A stretch of 64,000 nt of DNA from Daphnia carinata (taxonomy: Eukaryota; Arthropoda; Branchiopoda; Diplostraca; Daphniidae). The notes beneath the pieces were generated by a model. That model saw only the letters and a program-made list of their open reading frames with translations, was not told the DNA's origin and ran no database searches. Position 1 is the stretch's first letter. The number at the start of each line of letters is the position of its first letter. The position numbers were made by a program, and so were the translations under genes. Of the stretch, positions 43,239 through 54,657 are shown in pieces. Where the stretch lies: NCBI RefSeq assembly GCF_022539665.2, contig NW_026712534.1:124001-188000 (forward strand). The letters are read 5' to 3'.

Positions 43239-45115
43239 CTTCCTGCCAGAATGTATGTTTTTTTATACAGAATTTTACTACGGATGACAAAAACTTGGGA
43301 AATTGTACAGGGCGTAAGGATGTCTAATGCTACAAATATTTTCCGTAGCTGGCCGTCTTGTTGTTGCAAGAGGGCGAGCTCTTTTGAGGCATAACCGACT
43401 TCGGGTTCCCTTACAGTGACTGCTAGACAATCATCTGGCCGAGAAACAATGCCGTCGGCAGGGTTCCTGGACAGTGTGTCCGCAACAATATTATCCGTAC
43501 CTTTCACGTGCTCTATCGTGAAGGTAAACTCCTGCAAATCAAGCACCCACCTAGCAAACTTCCCCTTTAAGTCCCTTTTTTCCATCATCCACTTGACGGC
43601 TGAACTATCCGTCTTAACAAAAAAATGTCTCCCATAAACGTAGGTACGCAATTTCTTGAGTGCCCACACCACCGCCAAACATTCCAATTCATTGGCGTGA
43701 TATCGTGTTTCGGTGTCCGACAGCCTTTTGCTGATGAAAGTCACAGGTCGATGTCCTTCACCAGCATCTTGCGTCAACACTGCTCCAAGACCAGTTTGAC
43801 TTGCGTCAGTCTGAATGGTAACTTCCAGAGCGTCATCGAAATGAGCCAGAACAGGAGCAGTCGTAAGACGCTCTACAATACTGATCTTTGCGCCTTCGTG
43901 ACGTTCCGTCCATTGCCAAACAGCATTATTTTTGAGGAGCGCGTGCAAAGGGTGAGCCAATGACGCAAAATCAGGGACAAAACGCCGATAGTACGACGCA
44001 AGTCCAAGAAAACCTCGTAGTGATTTTAAATTTGTAACAGGCATGGAAGTCAAAGCGCGCACTTTCTCGCCTTCCGGGTGAATGCCTTCTGCATCGATTA
44101 CGTGTCCTAGGTGGGACACCTTGGTGGCGCCGAAAACGCATTTGTCAATGTTCAGAGTCAAATTTGCTCGCTCTAGAGCAGTTAACACCAACTCTAGGCG
44201 TGCCAAGTGCTCGTCAAAAGATCGGCCAAACACCAAGATGTCGTCTAAGTAAACAAGACACATATGCCATTTTAAGCCAGCCAAAACCCTATCCATTAAA
44301 CGTTGGAACGTCGCCGGAGCATTGCTCAACCCGAACGGCAGACGTGTAAACTGATAAAGACCGTCTGGGGTTACAAATGCTGTCTTCTCCCGATCTTCCA
44401 ACGCTACAGGCACCTGCCAATATCCACTGGCCAAATCCAAACAAGAAAAAAATTGCGCACCTGCTAGCCTGTCCAAAACATCGTCAGTGCGAGGTAACGG
44501 ATAAACATCACGTTTCGTTACCGCATTTAGACGTCTAAAATCAATACAAAAACGATAGTCACCACATTTTGCTTTACGAACTAAAACGACGGGCGAACTC
44601 CACGGGCTAAAAGATTCTTCGACAACACCGTCTTCTAACATCTCTTCAATCTTTCCCGCAATAATCTGACGGTCGAATGCTGACACCCTGTATGGCGCAG
44701 ACTTCACCGGACAAGCATTCCCCGTGTCAATATGGTGCTCAACTTCGGTGGTTTGCCCAATTTCCCTTTTTGACGTCGGGAAGCATTTTCGTCGGCGTCC
44801 AAGCATACCCAGAAGTTTTTCTCGTTGACCAGAGTCGAGTCCCTCCCCAATTTTAACTTGAGTGGTGAATTTGGCTTCATCATGTGCTGGAAGAACGGTG
44901 GCACAGATCTCAGAGGCCCCGTCTGTCAAAGTAGACAAAACGGCGTCGTCGTTGACTTCAACGGCACAAAAGAAATGACGTCGTCTTAGTTTCAACTCTA
45001 CAGGGGAATAATTTACAAGGGGTATCTCCGTCAGTCCTCTATTTACCGTCACGACACTGGCTGGTATCACCCACTCCTTCCCCGGCTTCGAAAAACAATT
45101 GAACTTAACAAAAGC
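43190..45115 (-). CDS. pol: Gypsy reverse transcriptase and RNase H
   Basis: Open frame with RT blocks FCIDFRRLNAVTKR, CLDLASGYWQVP and catalytic YLDD (CLVYLDDILVFG), then RNase H with TDASQTGLGAVL, ELECLAVVWAL and DNIVADTLSRN. The N-terminal part is a spacer with acidic stretches. Both enzymatic domains look intact. The frame is open upstream to about 45115 without a nearby ATG, as expected of a polyprotein. It ends in the integrase zinc region by frameshift. Confidence 0.93.
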
Positions 45116-45142
45116 CGTACCAGAGACATTTGACGATAATCT

Positions 45143-45612
45143 TCACTTCACAAAGACTAGCGAGTTGGGCGGAACTACCTGGTGTCCATCTGCCTTAACT
45201 GGCATCCATCCACGTCGTTTCGAAGGCGATTCCTCCGCGAAAGACTCTATCAGACCGTCGCTTACGTCAAAATCTTCTTCATTACTCCCCTCTTCATCCA
45301 AAAATGTTTCCTCCCTGCGGCTTTCCTCGTTAATTATGTGCACCTCTTCCGCCCATCGCACTATCTTTTTCTCCTTCGTCAAAACTTCCTCTACCCTCTT
45401 TCCTTCGCCCTCTTCGATTTCCCTGTACCGTTTATTTAAATTTCTCTCAATTAACCCTATTTCCTCCCCCTTACACCTTTCCCCGTTACGTTAATCTCCC
45501 CCTTACTTGATCTAACTCCCTACTTTCCTTCGCCACTACACCCTTATTTTTCTCCTCAACTAACCCTTCCCCGACTAATTCAATTCTCCCTTCCCTTACT
45601 ACAATGCTGGTT
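45143..45612 (-). other. Protease-RT spacer of the gypsy element
   Basis: Between protease stop (45613) and the RT frame lies a CT-rich stretch on the plus strand. A frame 45382-45143 (minus) is acidic (EEVHIINEESRREE, SNEEDFD) and probably belongs to the polyprotein linker, broken by stops. No domain seen. Confidence 0.5.
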
Positions 45613-45939
45613 TTACTTTCCACTACCCAAGATTAACGCGAATGGAGCGGTCCTTAGTACGGTGACGGACTTGAGTTTGACAAAATTGTGCTTCCACTTA
45701 ACGTTCAACGGTAGTGCTCCCTCTACTCGCACTAGCTTGTTGTCGACGCCTCTCAGTTTAGTTTTCGTGGCCTTCCGATGAGGGTCCATAAATTTCCGCA
45801 CGACGCTTAGCCGTACCGCACTAACGCTAGCCCCCGAGTCGACGAGTGCCGTAACTTCCCCAACGTTTTCTACCCAGACCTTGATAAGAGGCAGGGCTGG
45901 ACGACTTTCAGACAAAAAAAAACCTTTTAAGGGCGCCAT
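45613..45939 (-). CDS. Gypsy aspartic protease
   Basis: 108-codon frame with active site ALVDSGASVSAV and a C-terminal ILGSGK, the expected spacing for a retropepsin monomer. It overlaps the end of Gag by 13 nt in another frame, so it is probably made by frameshifting, as in many gypsy elements. It would cut Gag and Pol. Confidence 0.88.
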   Translation of the reverse strand: MAPLKGFFLSESRPALPLIKVWVENVGEVTALVDSGASVSAVRLSVVRKFMDPHRKATKTKLRGVDNKLVRVEGALPLNVKWKHNFVKLKSVTVLRTAPFALILGSGK

Positions 45940-47150
45940 TGTCCTCGACGAGATACCCCGTCGTTTTTTGCCGGACAGTCCCTAGCGATATGGCCGTGTC
46001 GATTGCACGAATAGCACAATCTTTGCGCGGGCCCTCTTGGTGCAAAGCCTCCACCACCCATCCGCGGAGCACTAGGTCCGGGATTAACAGGGAGTCGTGA
46101 TAGCGACGATGAAATTTGGTTGACCAAGCGGTCTCGTAGACTTTGAAAGAGTGTGGTCAAATCCTGTGTTGCTGGCGCAGGGACAGTTGACTGAGTGGCT
46201 GTTAAAACAGGGGGCGTTGGTTGTAATGTATGTGCATTTGTAGACGCTGGCACGCTGGGCACTGGAGGCGTTAACCCAAGTTCCTCCAAGTCTCTGAGTC
46301 GCGTCAAGAAGGCCATAAAGTCTACCGGTAAGGGAGAAGTTAAGGCTGCGACGTGAATGGGGTTCGCGAGACCTCTCAGCAACATCTTGATGATGTCAGC
46401 CTCCGGTAACGGGACGGGACAACGAAGGCACAATCGTCGCTTGTCCAACCCGTATTCAAGGCAAGATTCCCCTGGTTTTTGTACCCTAGACTCTACGAGC
46501 GAACTCCACTCCAAAAACGAAAGCGCTCGAGCAAAGTTTGTCACTAGTGCGGCTGACCAAAAAGCCCATGTAGCGTGATGGTGTCCCGTTTGCACGTGCC
46601 ATTGGGAGGCAGTGCCCTCGAGACGTGTCACAGCAACCAAAAGTCGATTCTCCTCTGTCCAACCCTCTAACCCACCAACGCGTTCCACATGGTCAATAAA
46701 CCCTTGCGCATCTTCGCCAACAGCACCCGAGAAGCGTGGTATAGAACTGACAGCAATCGTCGACGGACGGACTGTCTGGGCAGCTGGCAAAGCGGCAGCA
46801 AGTGCTTGGATAGCTTCGTTGTTCTGTAGTTGTTGCACGTTAATCATTTCGACGAGTTGGGCAACCTGATTTTGCCTCGCCGCACCGTCAGCCGCTGCTA
46901 CTTCAGCAAACCTATTCAATGCCACGATTAGCTCGTTATTGTCTGCCATGTCTGTTGATGGAGATGCTTCTGCCGCCAGTACAAACTCCAACTTCGGACA
47001 GCTCGTTTTCGTCGCAGGTGAACGCGGCACCGGACGAACAATACGTGCTCTTGCTGTTGTTTGACGAGCTTTTCCCCTCTGATTCCGCAGGTAGTACTGT
47101 GTTTCGAAGCCAAAAAAGGGATCTGGGACGTCGGGATTCAAATCCGACAT
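45927..47150 (-). CDS. gag: Gypsy Gag (about 407 aa) with a CCHC zinc knuckle
   Basis: Structural protein of the particle. The ATG at 47150 (MSDLNPDV) is preferred over the frame's upstream extension, which is a T-run translation. The body has helical capsid-like sequence (RFSGAVGEDAQGFIDHVERV, LEYGLDKRRLCLRC), a Pro/Thr linker and a C-terminal zinc knuckle CYSCNRHGHIARDC with a basic end. No break seen. It overlaps the protease frame by 13 nt. Confidence 0.9.
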   Translation of the reverse strand: MSDLNPDVPDPFFGFETQYYLRNQRGKARQTTARARIVRPVPRSPATKTSCPKLEFVLAAEASPSTDMADNNELIVALNRFAEVAAADGAARQNQVAQLVEMINVQQLQNNEAIQALAAALPAAQTVRPSTIAVSSIPRFSGAVGEDAQGFIDHVERVGGLEGWTEENRLLVAVTRLEGTASQWHVQTGHHHATWAFWSAALVTNFARALSFLEWSSLVESRVQKPGESCLEYGLDKRRLCLRCPVPLPEADIIKMLLRGLANPIHVAALTSPLPVDFMAFLTRLRDLEELGLTPPVPSVPASTNAHTLQPTPPVLTATQSTVPAPATQDLTTLFQSLRDRLVNQISSSLSRLPVNPGPSAPRMGGGGFAPRGPAQRLCYSCNRHGHIARDCPAKNDGVSRRGQWRP

Positions 47151-48113
47151 GCAGAACCAACCGTACGAAAATTCGAAAATACCAAAACAGAAATAGAAAA
47201 AAAAAAAAACATGCGCGAAAGGCAAAGAAAACAAAAAGAAGGCCCAAAAAATGAGAAGAAAAAAACAACAACAAAAGAGCAGAGAAAAAAAACAAATAAG
47301 TACGTTCCTACTAAGACACCTCGACCAAGATCAGAAGGTCGACAAAACAAAGCAAAAGCCAAAAAAAAAAATTGTTGAACGCAACCAAAATGGCGAGCCA
47401 AAAAAAAAACGCAACACCATAACAAAAAAGTACAACAAAAAAATATCCTCTGTGGGTGAGAGGGGAAAAAATCACAAAAAAAACACAAAACGCCGTCAAA
47501 ACCAAAAAAGGAAAAGTGAGAAGCCGAGCGAGGTCTCACAGCGTAATTCGCACCCAAAAATCTTTTCCTTGTCCACGCGAAAAAAAAGTAGAAAAGAAAA
47601 AAAAACACTTCCTCGCCGTAAATCCGATCGCTAAGGGGAAAAAAGAAGAAAAAACAAAATATCACACGTGACAAAAAAAAACGTATGAGGCGTCCCAAAA
47701 AAAAAAAAAAAAAAAAAAAAAAAAAGCGGAACGTGCAAGACAAAGCGGGGCGGACAAAAGGCACACCGCAAAAAAGATACAATTCCTAACTACACACAGT
47801 ACAAACCAAAATCATGCGCTGGAGTTGTTTATTTAATAGCCCGTGGCTATAGGTAACAAGGGTTGAAATACTTACCTGTACCGTTCCTCCACCCTTTAAC
47901 AAAGACGTCGCGGCGGGATGGGATCCACTCCCCTTCGGCGCAGGTAAGGACCATCCACAATGGCGGCGGCCAGGTACGCGAAAATTTTCCTTCTCACGTG
48001 GGCGGTACGCGGGTCCGTTGCAGGCAACTTTTTTTTTAAAAGTTGTTCGATGGCCTGGCGGAGATGAACATCCTCGATCTTCAATCCTCCTCAATCCCTC
48101 TTCTGACACCAAT
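47151..48113 (-). other. T-rich untranslated leader and primer-binding site of the gypsy element
   Basis: About 960 nt between 5' LTR and Gag. The sense (minus) strand is extremely T-rich with runs of up to about 27 T (47698-47724). Next to the LTR the minus strand reads attggtgtcagaagaggga; the TGGTGTCAGAAG part is a plausible primer-binding site, resembling the 3' end of a leucine tRNA. Long frames here (47782-47138) are composition artefacts. Confidence 0.6.
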
Positions 48114-48459
48114 TGTTATGGATGTTACCGGCGTCGGACCCAGACCGTGAGAAGCAGTGGATGATGCGGCGAATAGCGGGGAAGACGAAGATGAAATAAT
48201 CCGATGGATATACGGGACAAGTATATTTACTACACAATTGGGGTACAACACAATTCACTTAGGGGTTACGCGAAGGGAAGCCAGCAATATGCGGAGCTCC
48301 TTCTTAGGACCACTTGGTAGACGGCGAGGTAACTAACTGCTTTTCATGATTGACAGCAGACGACCCGTCGCATACCTTTCGGTCTGCCATCTAACAAGGG
48401 GAGGTGGAATCGGGACACTAGATGGGGGTACATGATAGGATATAGGGTTTCTCGTAACA
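48114..48459 (-). repeat. 5' LTR of the minus-strand gypsy element
   Basis: 346 bp, TGTTATGG...GTAACA on the plus strand; partner of 41157-41502. The two differ at about six sites, mainly transitions. Confidence 0.93.
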
Positions 48460-48464
48460 TCTAC

Positions 48465-48702
48465 CAGTCAGGTGGGCATTATAGCGATACAAAACCGACA
48501 CAGCAACGCCAGGCGTGAGTGTATCGCATTCACCAGTGACGAACTTCAGGTTGGCATGGACGAGTAAAGGCAAGACAAAAACCGCATCCAACAAAAAACA
48601 CTGCGTATTTTTATACTGTACGCAATAATTTACCGTATACGCGGAACTTGACCACCGGTGTGACGTTGTCGGAACGGACATCGGCCCGTGCTGCTCGCAC
48701 AT
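48465..48702 (-). pseudogene. 5' side of a host reading frame interrupted by the gypsy element
   Basis: Frame reading ...LKFVTGECDTLTPGVAVSVL and NAHLTG up to the TCTAC target site; the continuation lies at 41156-41029. Cys residues and a hydrophobic FVLPLLVHA stretch suggest a secreted or membrane protein, but no family is recognised. The start may be an exon boundary rather than the ATG at 48702. Confidence 0.45.
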
Positions 48703-48709
48703 AACGGCA

Positions 48710-49860
48710 CCGGGTTTACTATTGGGATGTTACTACTTGTTGAGTTTCCTGTCAAGTTTGATGGTACAGTTGTGCCATTGAGGGTCTGACGTGCGTTAGC
48801 TGGACGACGATGCTTGACTCACTACGTCCCACTTATTTCTAATCGAAACTGCTCAGAACGTTGTAACAGAAGGAACTGAAGGCGAATTGATCATCTTATC
48901 TGTATAACTTGGTACCGTATAAGAAACAATCAATACGATAAGTTTGTGTTTGGAATTTTTAACTTAAATGGATGCAATAGATTTCATTTTATTATCTAAG
49001 ACGGTTTCCTTGTACCTTGTGATACAAAATTAGGAAAGACAAACAATATAAACGTCGTACCAGTGCCGATCGGTAATACCACAGTTACAGGCCGTGGAGC
49101 GCTGCCTTCCGTGCAAAGGTATCAGATTATACTATGCCAACTCCATTGACGATCTTTTCCTGTCACGCAAGTGCCCATTTCGCACATATTCACATTGTCT
49201 CGAAGCAAAGCAAACAAACGACCCACAAGCCACGGACAAAAAGAAAAAACAACCGGGAAAGCTAAAAGGCAAAAGAAACGACACCGAGTGCCCCAATATG
49301 ATACCAGGAAACATTTCTTCCATACCTGAGTCGCAATTTCTGTTACGCCACGCTAGTTAGACATTATTTTCGCTACCTTATTTTTAATAGACGCCTAGTG
49401 GTACATGTCACAAGGAAAATTTTTCAACAATAACGTTGGGTAACTAACGTAATCCCTCACCGTACTCGAGAACACGTAGTTTCGCAATGACGATGAATTC
49501 ACCATAAGCCGTAATTGATTTGAATTCACTACTTCCATTGCTAGAACTAAAGTCAAGGACTATTACGGATTATGCATTTTCCTGTACTCTCTATTATGAT
49601 AAATTGTATCATTCTACCAGATTGAAGTACGCCTGTCATTTTTTTGTGGTTCAGGCTTGATGGATAAACTCTGCGTACGTAGTAGTCCTGTTAAGCAATC
49701 TGCTTTCTTTACACGATTAGATTTCATTTGAGGACAATCACTTAATGATGTTCTTGATCAATCGCATAAAATTGAATGAAAAATATCAAATATTTTATCT
49801 CTGGGGCAAAATATAAAAAAAAGGTGAATTTAACAAACACTTTGTACCTATTGCTGTTAA
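48710..49860. other. Intergenic stretch, nothing supported
   Basis: AT-rich sequence; the Lys-rich frame 49094-49360 has no recognisable features. Confidence 0.35.
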
Positions 49861-49868
49861 TTGTTTAT

Positions 49869-50064
49869 CTCTACCTGTTCGCACGACATGATCTCTTCCG
49901 TTAAAACCTCTAAAAGTGGAACAGCATTGCGGTCATGGCGTTTGAACATTTCGCGAGGACGATGGAAAGCAAGTTCCACGTGCGTTCCGCCTCTCGACCC
50001 CTTAATGGGCGCAACAGGCTGCTTCATTCAGCCGCTGCGAGGGGCGCGGTCGAGCTCAAGTAAT
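49869..50064 (-). other. Possible exon of unknown protein
   Basis: Minus-strand frame with MKQPVAPIKGSRGGTHVEL, FHRPREMFKRHDRN and EEIMSCEQ, ending at CAG|GTAGAG, a good 5' splice site. It lies downstream of the synaptojanin relics in the same orientation but does not resemble synaptojanin to my eye. Confidence 0.35.
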
Positions 50065-50109
50065 TTACATCACTGATTTATGAAAACTAGACCGTTAGTT
50101 TCCTGTAAA

Positions 50110-51800
50110 ACTCTTATAAAAAAAAAACGGCGTCAAATTTTGTTACCTGAATACCGTCGGTGACGGTACCGCAAAATTTAATCAGGATTTTCCGAATATT
50201 CTCGTGAAGTGTATTTTCATCGAGGCACCATGACGTCTGTTCACTAGCACACGCACCCGCAATCGGGTCAGAGCCTCCCAACCACGTCTTCCAAGACCCA
50301 TAGAGTTTTTTCTATGCGTGTAGCAAGAATTTCTATGTCTATGAAGGCCATCACAGGCCTATCATCACTCTGTTTTAGTTCTGCACGACCGTAACAGGCA
50401 GTTCATCCTTGGTTTTTGACCATGATCACGTCGTTCGCGTAACAGTACACGATCTATTCATGCCGGGGTGTCATAATCGTGAGAGAAAGGATAGTATTTG
50501 TGCATTGGCGAAAGCTGAATTCACATTCAACGTAATTCACGAATGCCTTGCGCTTGTTGAATTTTTTAAAACGAAATCTGCTGCTCCACTTTGCTTCCAT
50601 GATGGAGAGAGATGCGTCGCGTGACCTTGCGTAGTCAGCATTGCGCTCAACCCACTGAGATTGGCCACCGGCAAAGTGGCTGCAGATAAAACACAGCGAA
50701 GTGTTGCGCAGCAAAAAGCGGATAGGTACGCCACTTTTATTTCCCATTGCACCACCAAGCCCGGTTTTGACTGACTCTGTGGCCACGTCTCACACGTCAA
50801 CCGCTAATTCGTGCCGAATAAAAACGTAGCGACATACGCCAACAAGTTGAACATAGGTCAGTAACGCGAATGGGCGATCCCGTGAAAGCACCTTGAACGA
50901 AATCATTCACACATTACTGAATGTCTAATTGGTTGATTTGATGTCAACTAAAACCTTTTGTAGCTCAGTTGCCTAGGCTTTGGCGTTCTCACTGCTCGCT
51001 GCCATCCATAGTCTTTGGTCCACCCTGTTAAAATAATACCATGGTTGTTAAGTAGAAGCTAAAAGCAGCTAACACAAACAGTCACTTTTATAACCGATAA
51101 CTCCGGTTCCAGGGTAGATTTTACAGATTTCGTTTCCGCTGTTCACCCACGTTGACCGGAAAAATAGCGCGAACTTTGTGTTGTTGTTGGGTTTCGTTTG
51201 AGGTTCTGGAGCATCCAATTGAAGCACTAAGATCTCTAAGCCGATGAATTCTGCGCACTATTTACAAGCTTGTAACAATATTCGAAAAATCGAATCACGT
51301 TCAAATTACCGTTCAAATTTGTAATTTTTACCAGTTTGTTCTGTCAAGACAGTCGAGGCAGTTGGTTGGGATAACTCCTTTTTGTTGAGAAAAAACTTGC
51401 TGATTCTTGAATAAGAAGAACGAATGGCGCTCAAAGATAGGCTGCAGACTTTGTTTGAATTTTGCGTGATTCTGGAGGTTTCCACCTCTGCATTCTTGGT
51501 GATAGTCGAACATGGTATGAGGCATCGACTCATAACAGCGTTTCTGGTCAGCTTGGAAGAGTTGACTAAGTGAAGCTTCCCCTTCTTTTGCACCGACCAT
51601 GTAGAGACCGAGTAGATTCACGGTAGCTGTGTCATGATAACGCTCTTGCATGAGCTTCAAATGGCGTTCTAGAGCTGGTGAAGAGGCCTCGGGGCCGCGT
51701 GAGAATCTCACTTTGTGCGACCCTACTTGAACTCCTGGTTTCAACGTACGGATTTCAACACTGCCACATGTAACTCGTAACAGCCAGTGAGAAAAATCAA
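50110..51800 (-). pseudogene. Synj: Synaptojanin pseudogene (SAC and 5-phosphatase domains)
   Basis: Minus-strand relic of the phosphoinositide phosphatase that strips PI(4,5)P2 from endocytic vesicles. Pieces occur in the protein's order. 51800-51332: SAC domain with GVQVGSHKVRFSRGPE, VNLLG, FDYHQECRGGN and the catalytic Cx5R box NCLDCLDRTN, ending at a GTAAAA donor. About 51235-51080: end of SAC (KIYPGTG). About 50875-50450: inositol 5-phosphatase core ([34 protein letters not shown]) with an in-frame TGA near 50795. About 50395-50125: end of that domain (DRPVMAFIDIEIL) and an RRM-like remnant. Stops, frame changes and missing segments (including the first half of SAC and much of the 5-phosphatase) show it is dead. 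A functional gene should exist elsewhere. Confidence 0.85.
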
Positions 51801-51815
51801 TTCCATAGTGTTGCA

Positions 51816-54654
51816 ATGGTGGACTTTGTTGTATCAGAACCAACCATGGAGACAAAGGATTTTGCTGCTGTGGCACGAGATGGAAACATTCAACTGTGGC
51901 ATGAAGGACTTGGCCACGTCAACTTTCCAACCATCAAGAAGATGCAATCATTGTCGCTGGTTGAGGGAATGAAATTAACTTTCGGCTGTCAAGATACATC
52001 GATTTGTGAAGGGTGCATTATGGGCAAACATCATCGCCAACCATTCCCAAAGAATGGTCGCACCCGTGCTACAAGAATTGGAGAGATAATTCATAGTGAC
52101 GTCTGTGGTCCAATCACACCAAGTTCAATAGGAGGTTCAAAATATTTTGTTATCTTTAAGGATGATTTTTCTTGCTATTGTTTCATTGAATTCATGAAGG
52201 CTAAATCGGAAGTGACAAATCATTTCAAGAATTTTGCAGCCCGAATGAAGACTCTTACTGGCTATCCTGTCGTGACATTTCGCTCTGATAATGGTGGAGA
52301 GTATATGAGTCAAGAGCTTGATACCTGGCTTAAAGAAAATGGAATTCGGCATGAGACCAGCATTGCAAGAACACCGGAACAAAACGGAGTCTCGGAGAGA
52401 GAGAATCAGACAGTAGTTGAATCTGCTAGAAGTATGTTGCTGACATGTAATTTGCCACGAGAAATGTGGGCTGAAGCAGTCAATTGCGCCAATTATGTTC
52501 TCAACCGTGTCCCATCTAAAGCTACTCCTAACAAGACACCTTATGAACATTGGTTCAACAGCAAACCGGATCTCTCCCATCTTAGAGTTTTTGGATGTGA
52601 TGCATATTTACATGTGCCTAAAGAAGAACGTTCCAAGTTTGAATCCAAGAGTCTCAAGTGTTGTTTTGTTGGTTATGCAGATACGCAAAAAGGCTTTCGC
52701 TTGTGGGATCCAGTTAATCGTAAAGTTAAGATCGGACGAGATGTACGATTTGACGAACAATTGAGTTCAAAACAAAGAAGCGGTACTGAGAGTTTTAGCG
52801 ATCCAATCACCCCAGTTGAGTTTGAAGTGGGCGGGGATTTGCAAGTGTCCACTGGACGTGCCGCCGAGTTCAACTCTCTGCCTGGGGAGACTCTTGATAA
52901 TGTTGAAACAACAGAAGATGCCAATGAACACGAAGAACCTTTTCATGGCTTTGAAAGTACTGATACACCAGACAACGAAACTAGAACACGTCAATCTACA
53001 CGGATCATCAAAAAACCACAAAGACTGATACAAGATACAAATTTTCTAAGTTTTGATCAGCATGTCCCACAAGTCCTTGATGAACCACAAACGTACGAAG
53101 AAGCAATGAACGGCCCTCAAGCAAATCAATGGAAAATTGCAATGCAGGAAGAACTCAACTTACTAAAAATCAACAACACCTGGAGGATGACCAGCCTACC
53201 ACCAGAGAGGAAGCCAATCAAGAACAAATGGGTGTACAAAGTAAAGTACTCTACGGATGGACAAATCCAACGTTTCAAGGCACGCTTGGTTGCCAAAGGT
53301 TTCTCCCAGTAAGAGGGCATTGACTACAATGAGACTTATGCTCCTGTGGTTCGCCATGAGTCACTTCGGATGGTAATTTCTATTGCAGCAGCAAAAAATC
53401 TTGAAATCCTTCAACTTGATGTGAAGACGGCTTTTCTTCACGGTGACCTCAAGGAAGAACTGTACATGGAGCAGCCCGAGGGTTTCGGAGACACAAGTAG
53501 GCCAAGTGATGTCTGTCATTTACTAAAGAGTATTTATGGTTTAAAACAAGCCTCTCGTTCATGGAACGAAAAATTTGATCAATTTCTTAAAACCTTTGGA
53601 TTTATCAAGAGCTCAGCGGATCCTTGCGTCTATTTTCAAGGCCAAGGTGAATCTGAAATGATCCTTACACTCTGGGTTGATGATGGACTGCTCTGCGGTA
53701 CACACCGAGCTCTACTGAATGAAGTGGTCAGACAACTTAACAAAAACTTCGAAATCACATCAGGAGAAGTCGATTGCTTTGTTGGCATCTCTGTCAAACA
53801 AAACAGGATTCAACACACAATCCAACTTAGCCAGCCTCATTACATCAAGAGAATCCTGAAACGCTTCAAGATGGAAAACTGTGACTCAAAAGTCGTACCG
53901 GCCGATCCCTACACAATCCTCTCATCGGAAGGCAATGATGGTGAAACGGTTTGCGCCGATCAACAGTTATATCAAGAAGCAGTGGGGAGTTTGATGTTTA
54001 TTATGGTATGCACTCGTCCTGACATAGCATTTGCTGTGGGGCAGGTTGCCCAATTTTGTCAGAATCCGAAGAAAGCCCATTGGAATGCAGTAAAAAGGAT
54101 TATGGCTTATCTACGTGGAACCTATAACTATGGAATTGTCTACAGAGGTGACAGAGGTACGAATGAGTCGAATCGCCTGACCATCTACTCAGATGCTGAC
54201 TATGCTGGCAACGTGGACACTAGGCGTTCCATATCTGGTTATCTCCTTGTGCTCAATGGAGGTCCTGTATCCTGGGCCAGTCGCAAACAACAGTGTATCT
54301 CTCTTTCGACAACGGAGGCGGAATTTGTAGCCATGTGCGAGTCAACAAAGGAATTGATATGGATGCGTCGACTACTTGCAAGTGTTGGATGTGAACAAAC
54401 TGGTCCATCGACTCTCTACTGTGACAACCAGGGTGCTATCAAGTTAGTACACAATCCGGAATTTCATCGTCGGACGAAACACATTGATGTGAAGTATCAT
54501 TTTATTCGCCAGCAGTTCCAAGAACGATCCGTAAATGTGGATTATGTCAACACAAAGTTTCAACTGGCAGATCTTCTCACTAAGCCCTTAGGAGGTCCTA
54601 TTTTTCGGGAAATGCGGAGCAAGATTCAAGTTCTTCCATGTTCGTTTTGAGTGG
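51816..54654 (+). pseudogene. pol: Ty1/copia pol: integrase, RT, RNase H; gag and protease missing
   Basis: One frame (51816-54650) broken only by TAA 53310-53312. It opens with the pre-integrase zinc region (LWHEGLGHVNF, CEGCIMGKHHR), then integrase DDE (HSDVCGPI, SDNGGEY, QNGVSERENQ), the LRVFGCDAY block, RT (FKARLVAKGF, LDVKTAFLHGDL, the catalytic WVDDGLL in place of the usual YVDD) and RNase H (YSDADYAGN, STTEAEF, RTKHIDVKYH). Ends TKPLGGPIF near 54600. Gag and protease are absent on the 5' side, where sequence passes straight into the synaptojanin relic, so the copy is 5' truncated. The single stop is the only break. Confidence 0.92.
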
Positions 54655-54657
54655 GGA

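Larger units (their letters stand above)
41157..48459 (-). mobile_element. Full-length Ty3/gypsy retrotransposon, minus strand, 7.3 kb
   Basis: Bounded by two 346-bp LTRs and a perfect 5-bp target duplication tctac (41152-41156; 48460-48464). Read on the minus strand the order is 5' LTR, primer-binding site, T-rich leader, Gag, protease, RT/RNase H/integrase, 3' LTR. No env. Coding regions have at least one frameshift and two nonsense codons in integrase. LTRs differ at about six positions by my reading, so insertion is fairly recent. Confidence 0.95.

Noticed and set aside
47138-47782. 214-aa Phe-rich minus-strand frame
   Set aside because: Translation of the T-rich gypsy leader; no protein features.
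49094-49360. 88-aa Lys-rich frame
   Set aside because: No domain, no splice or promoter support.
51328-51876. ATG at 51876 as the start of the synaptojanin fragment
   Set aside because: The region above about 51810 belongs to copia on the other strand; the true exon edge is near 51800.
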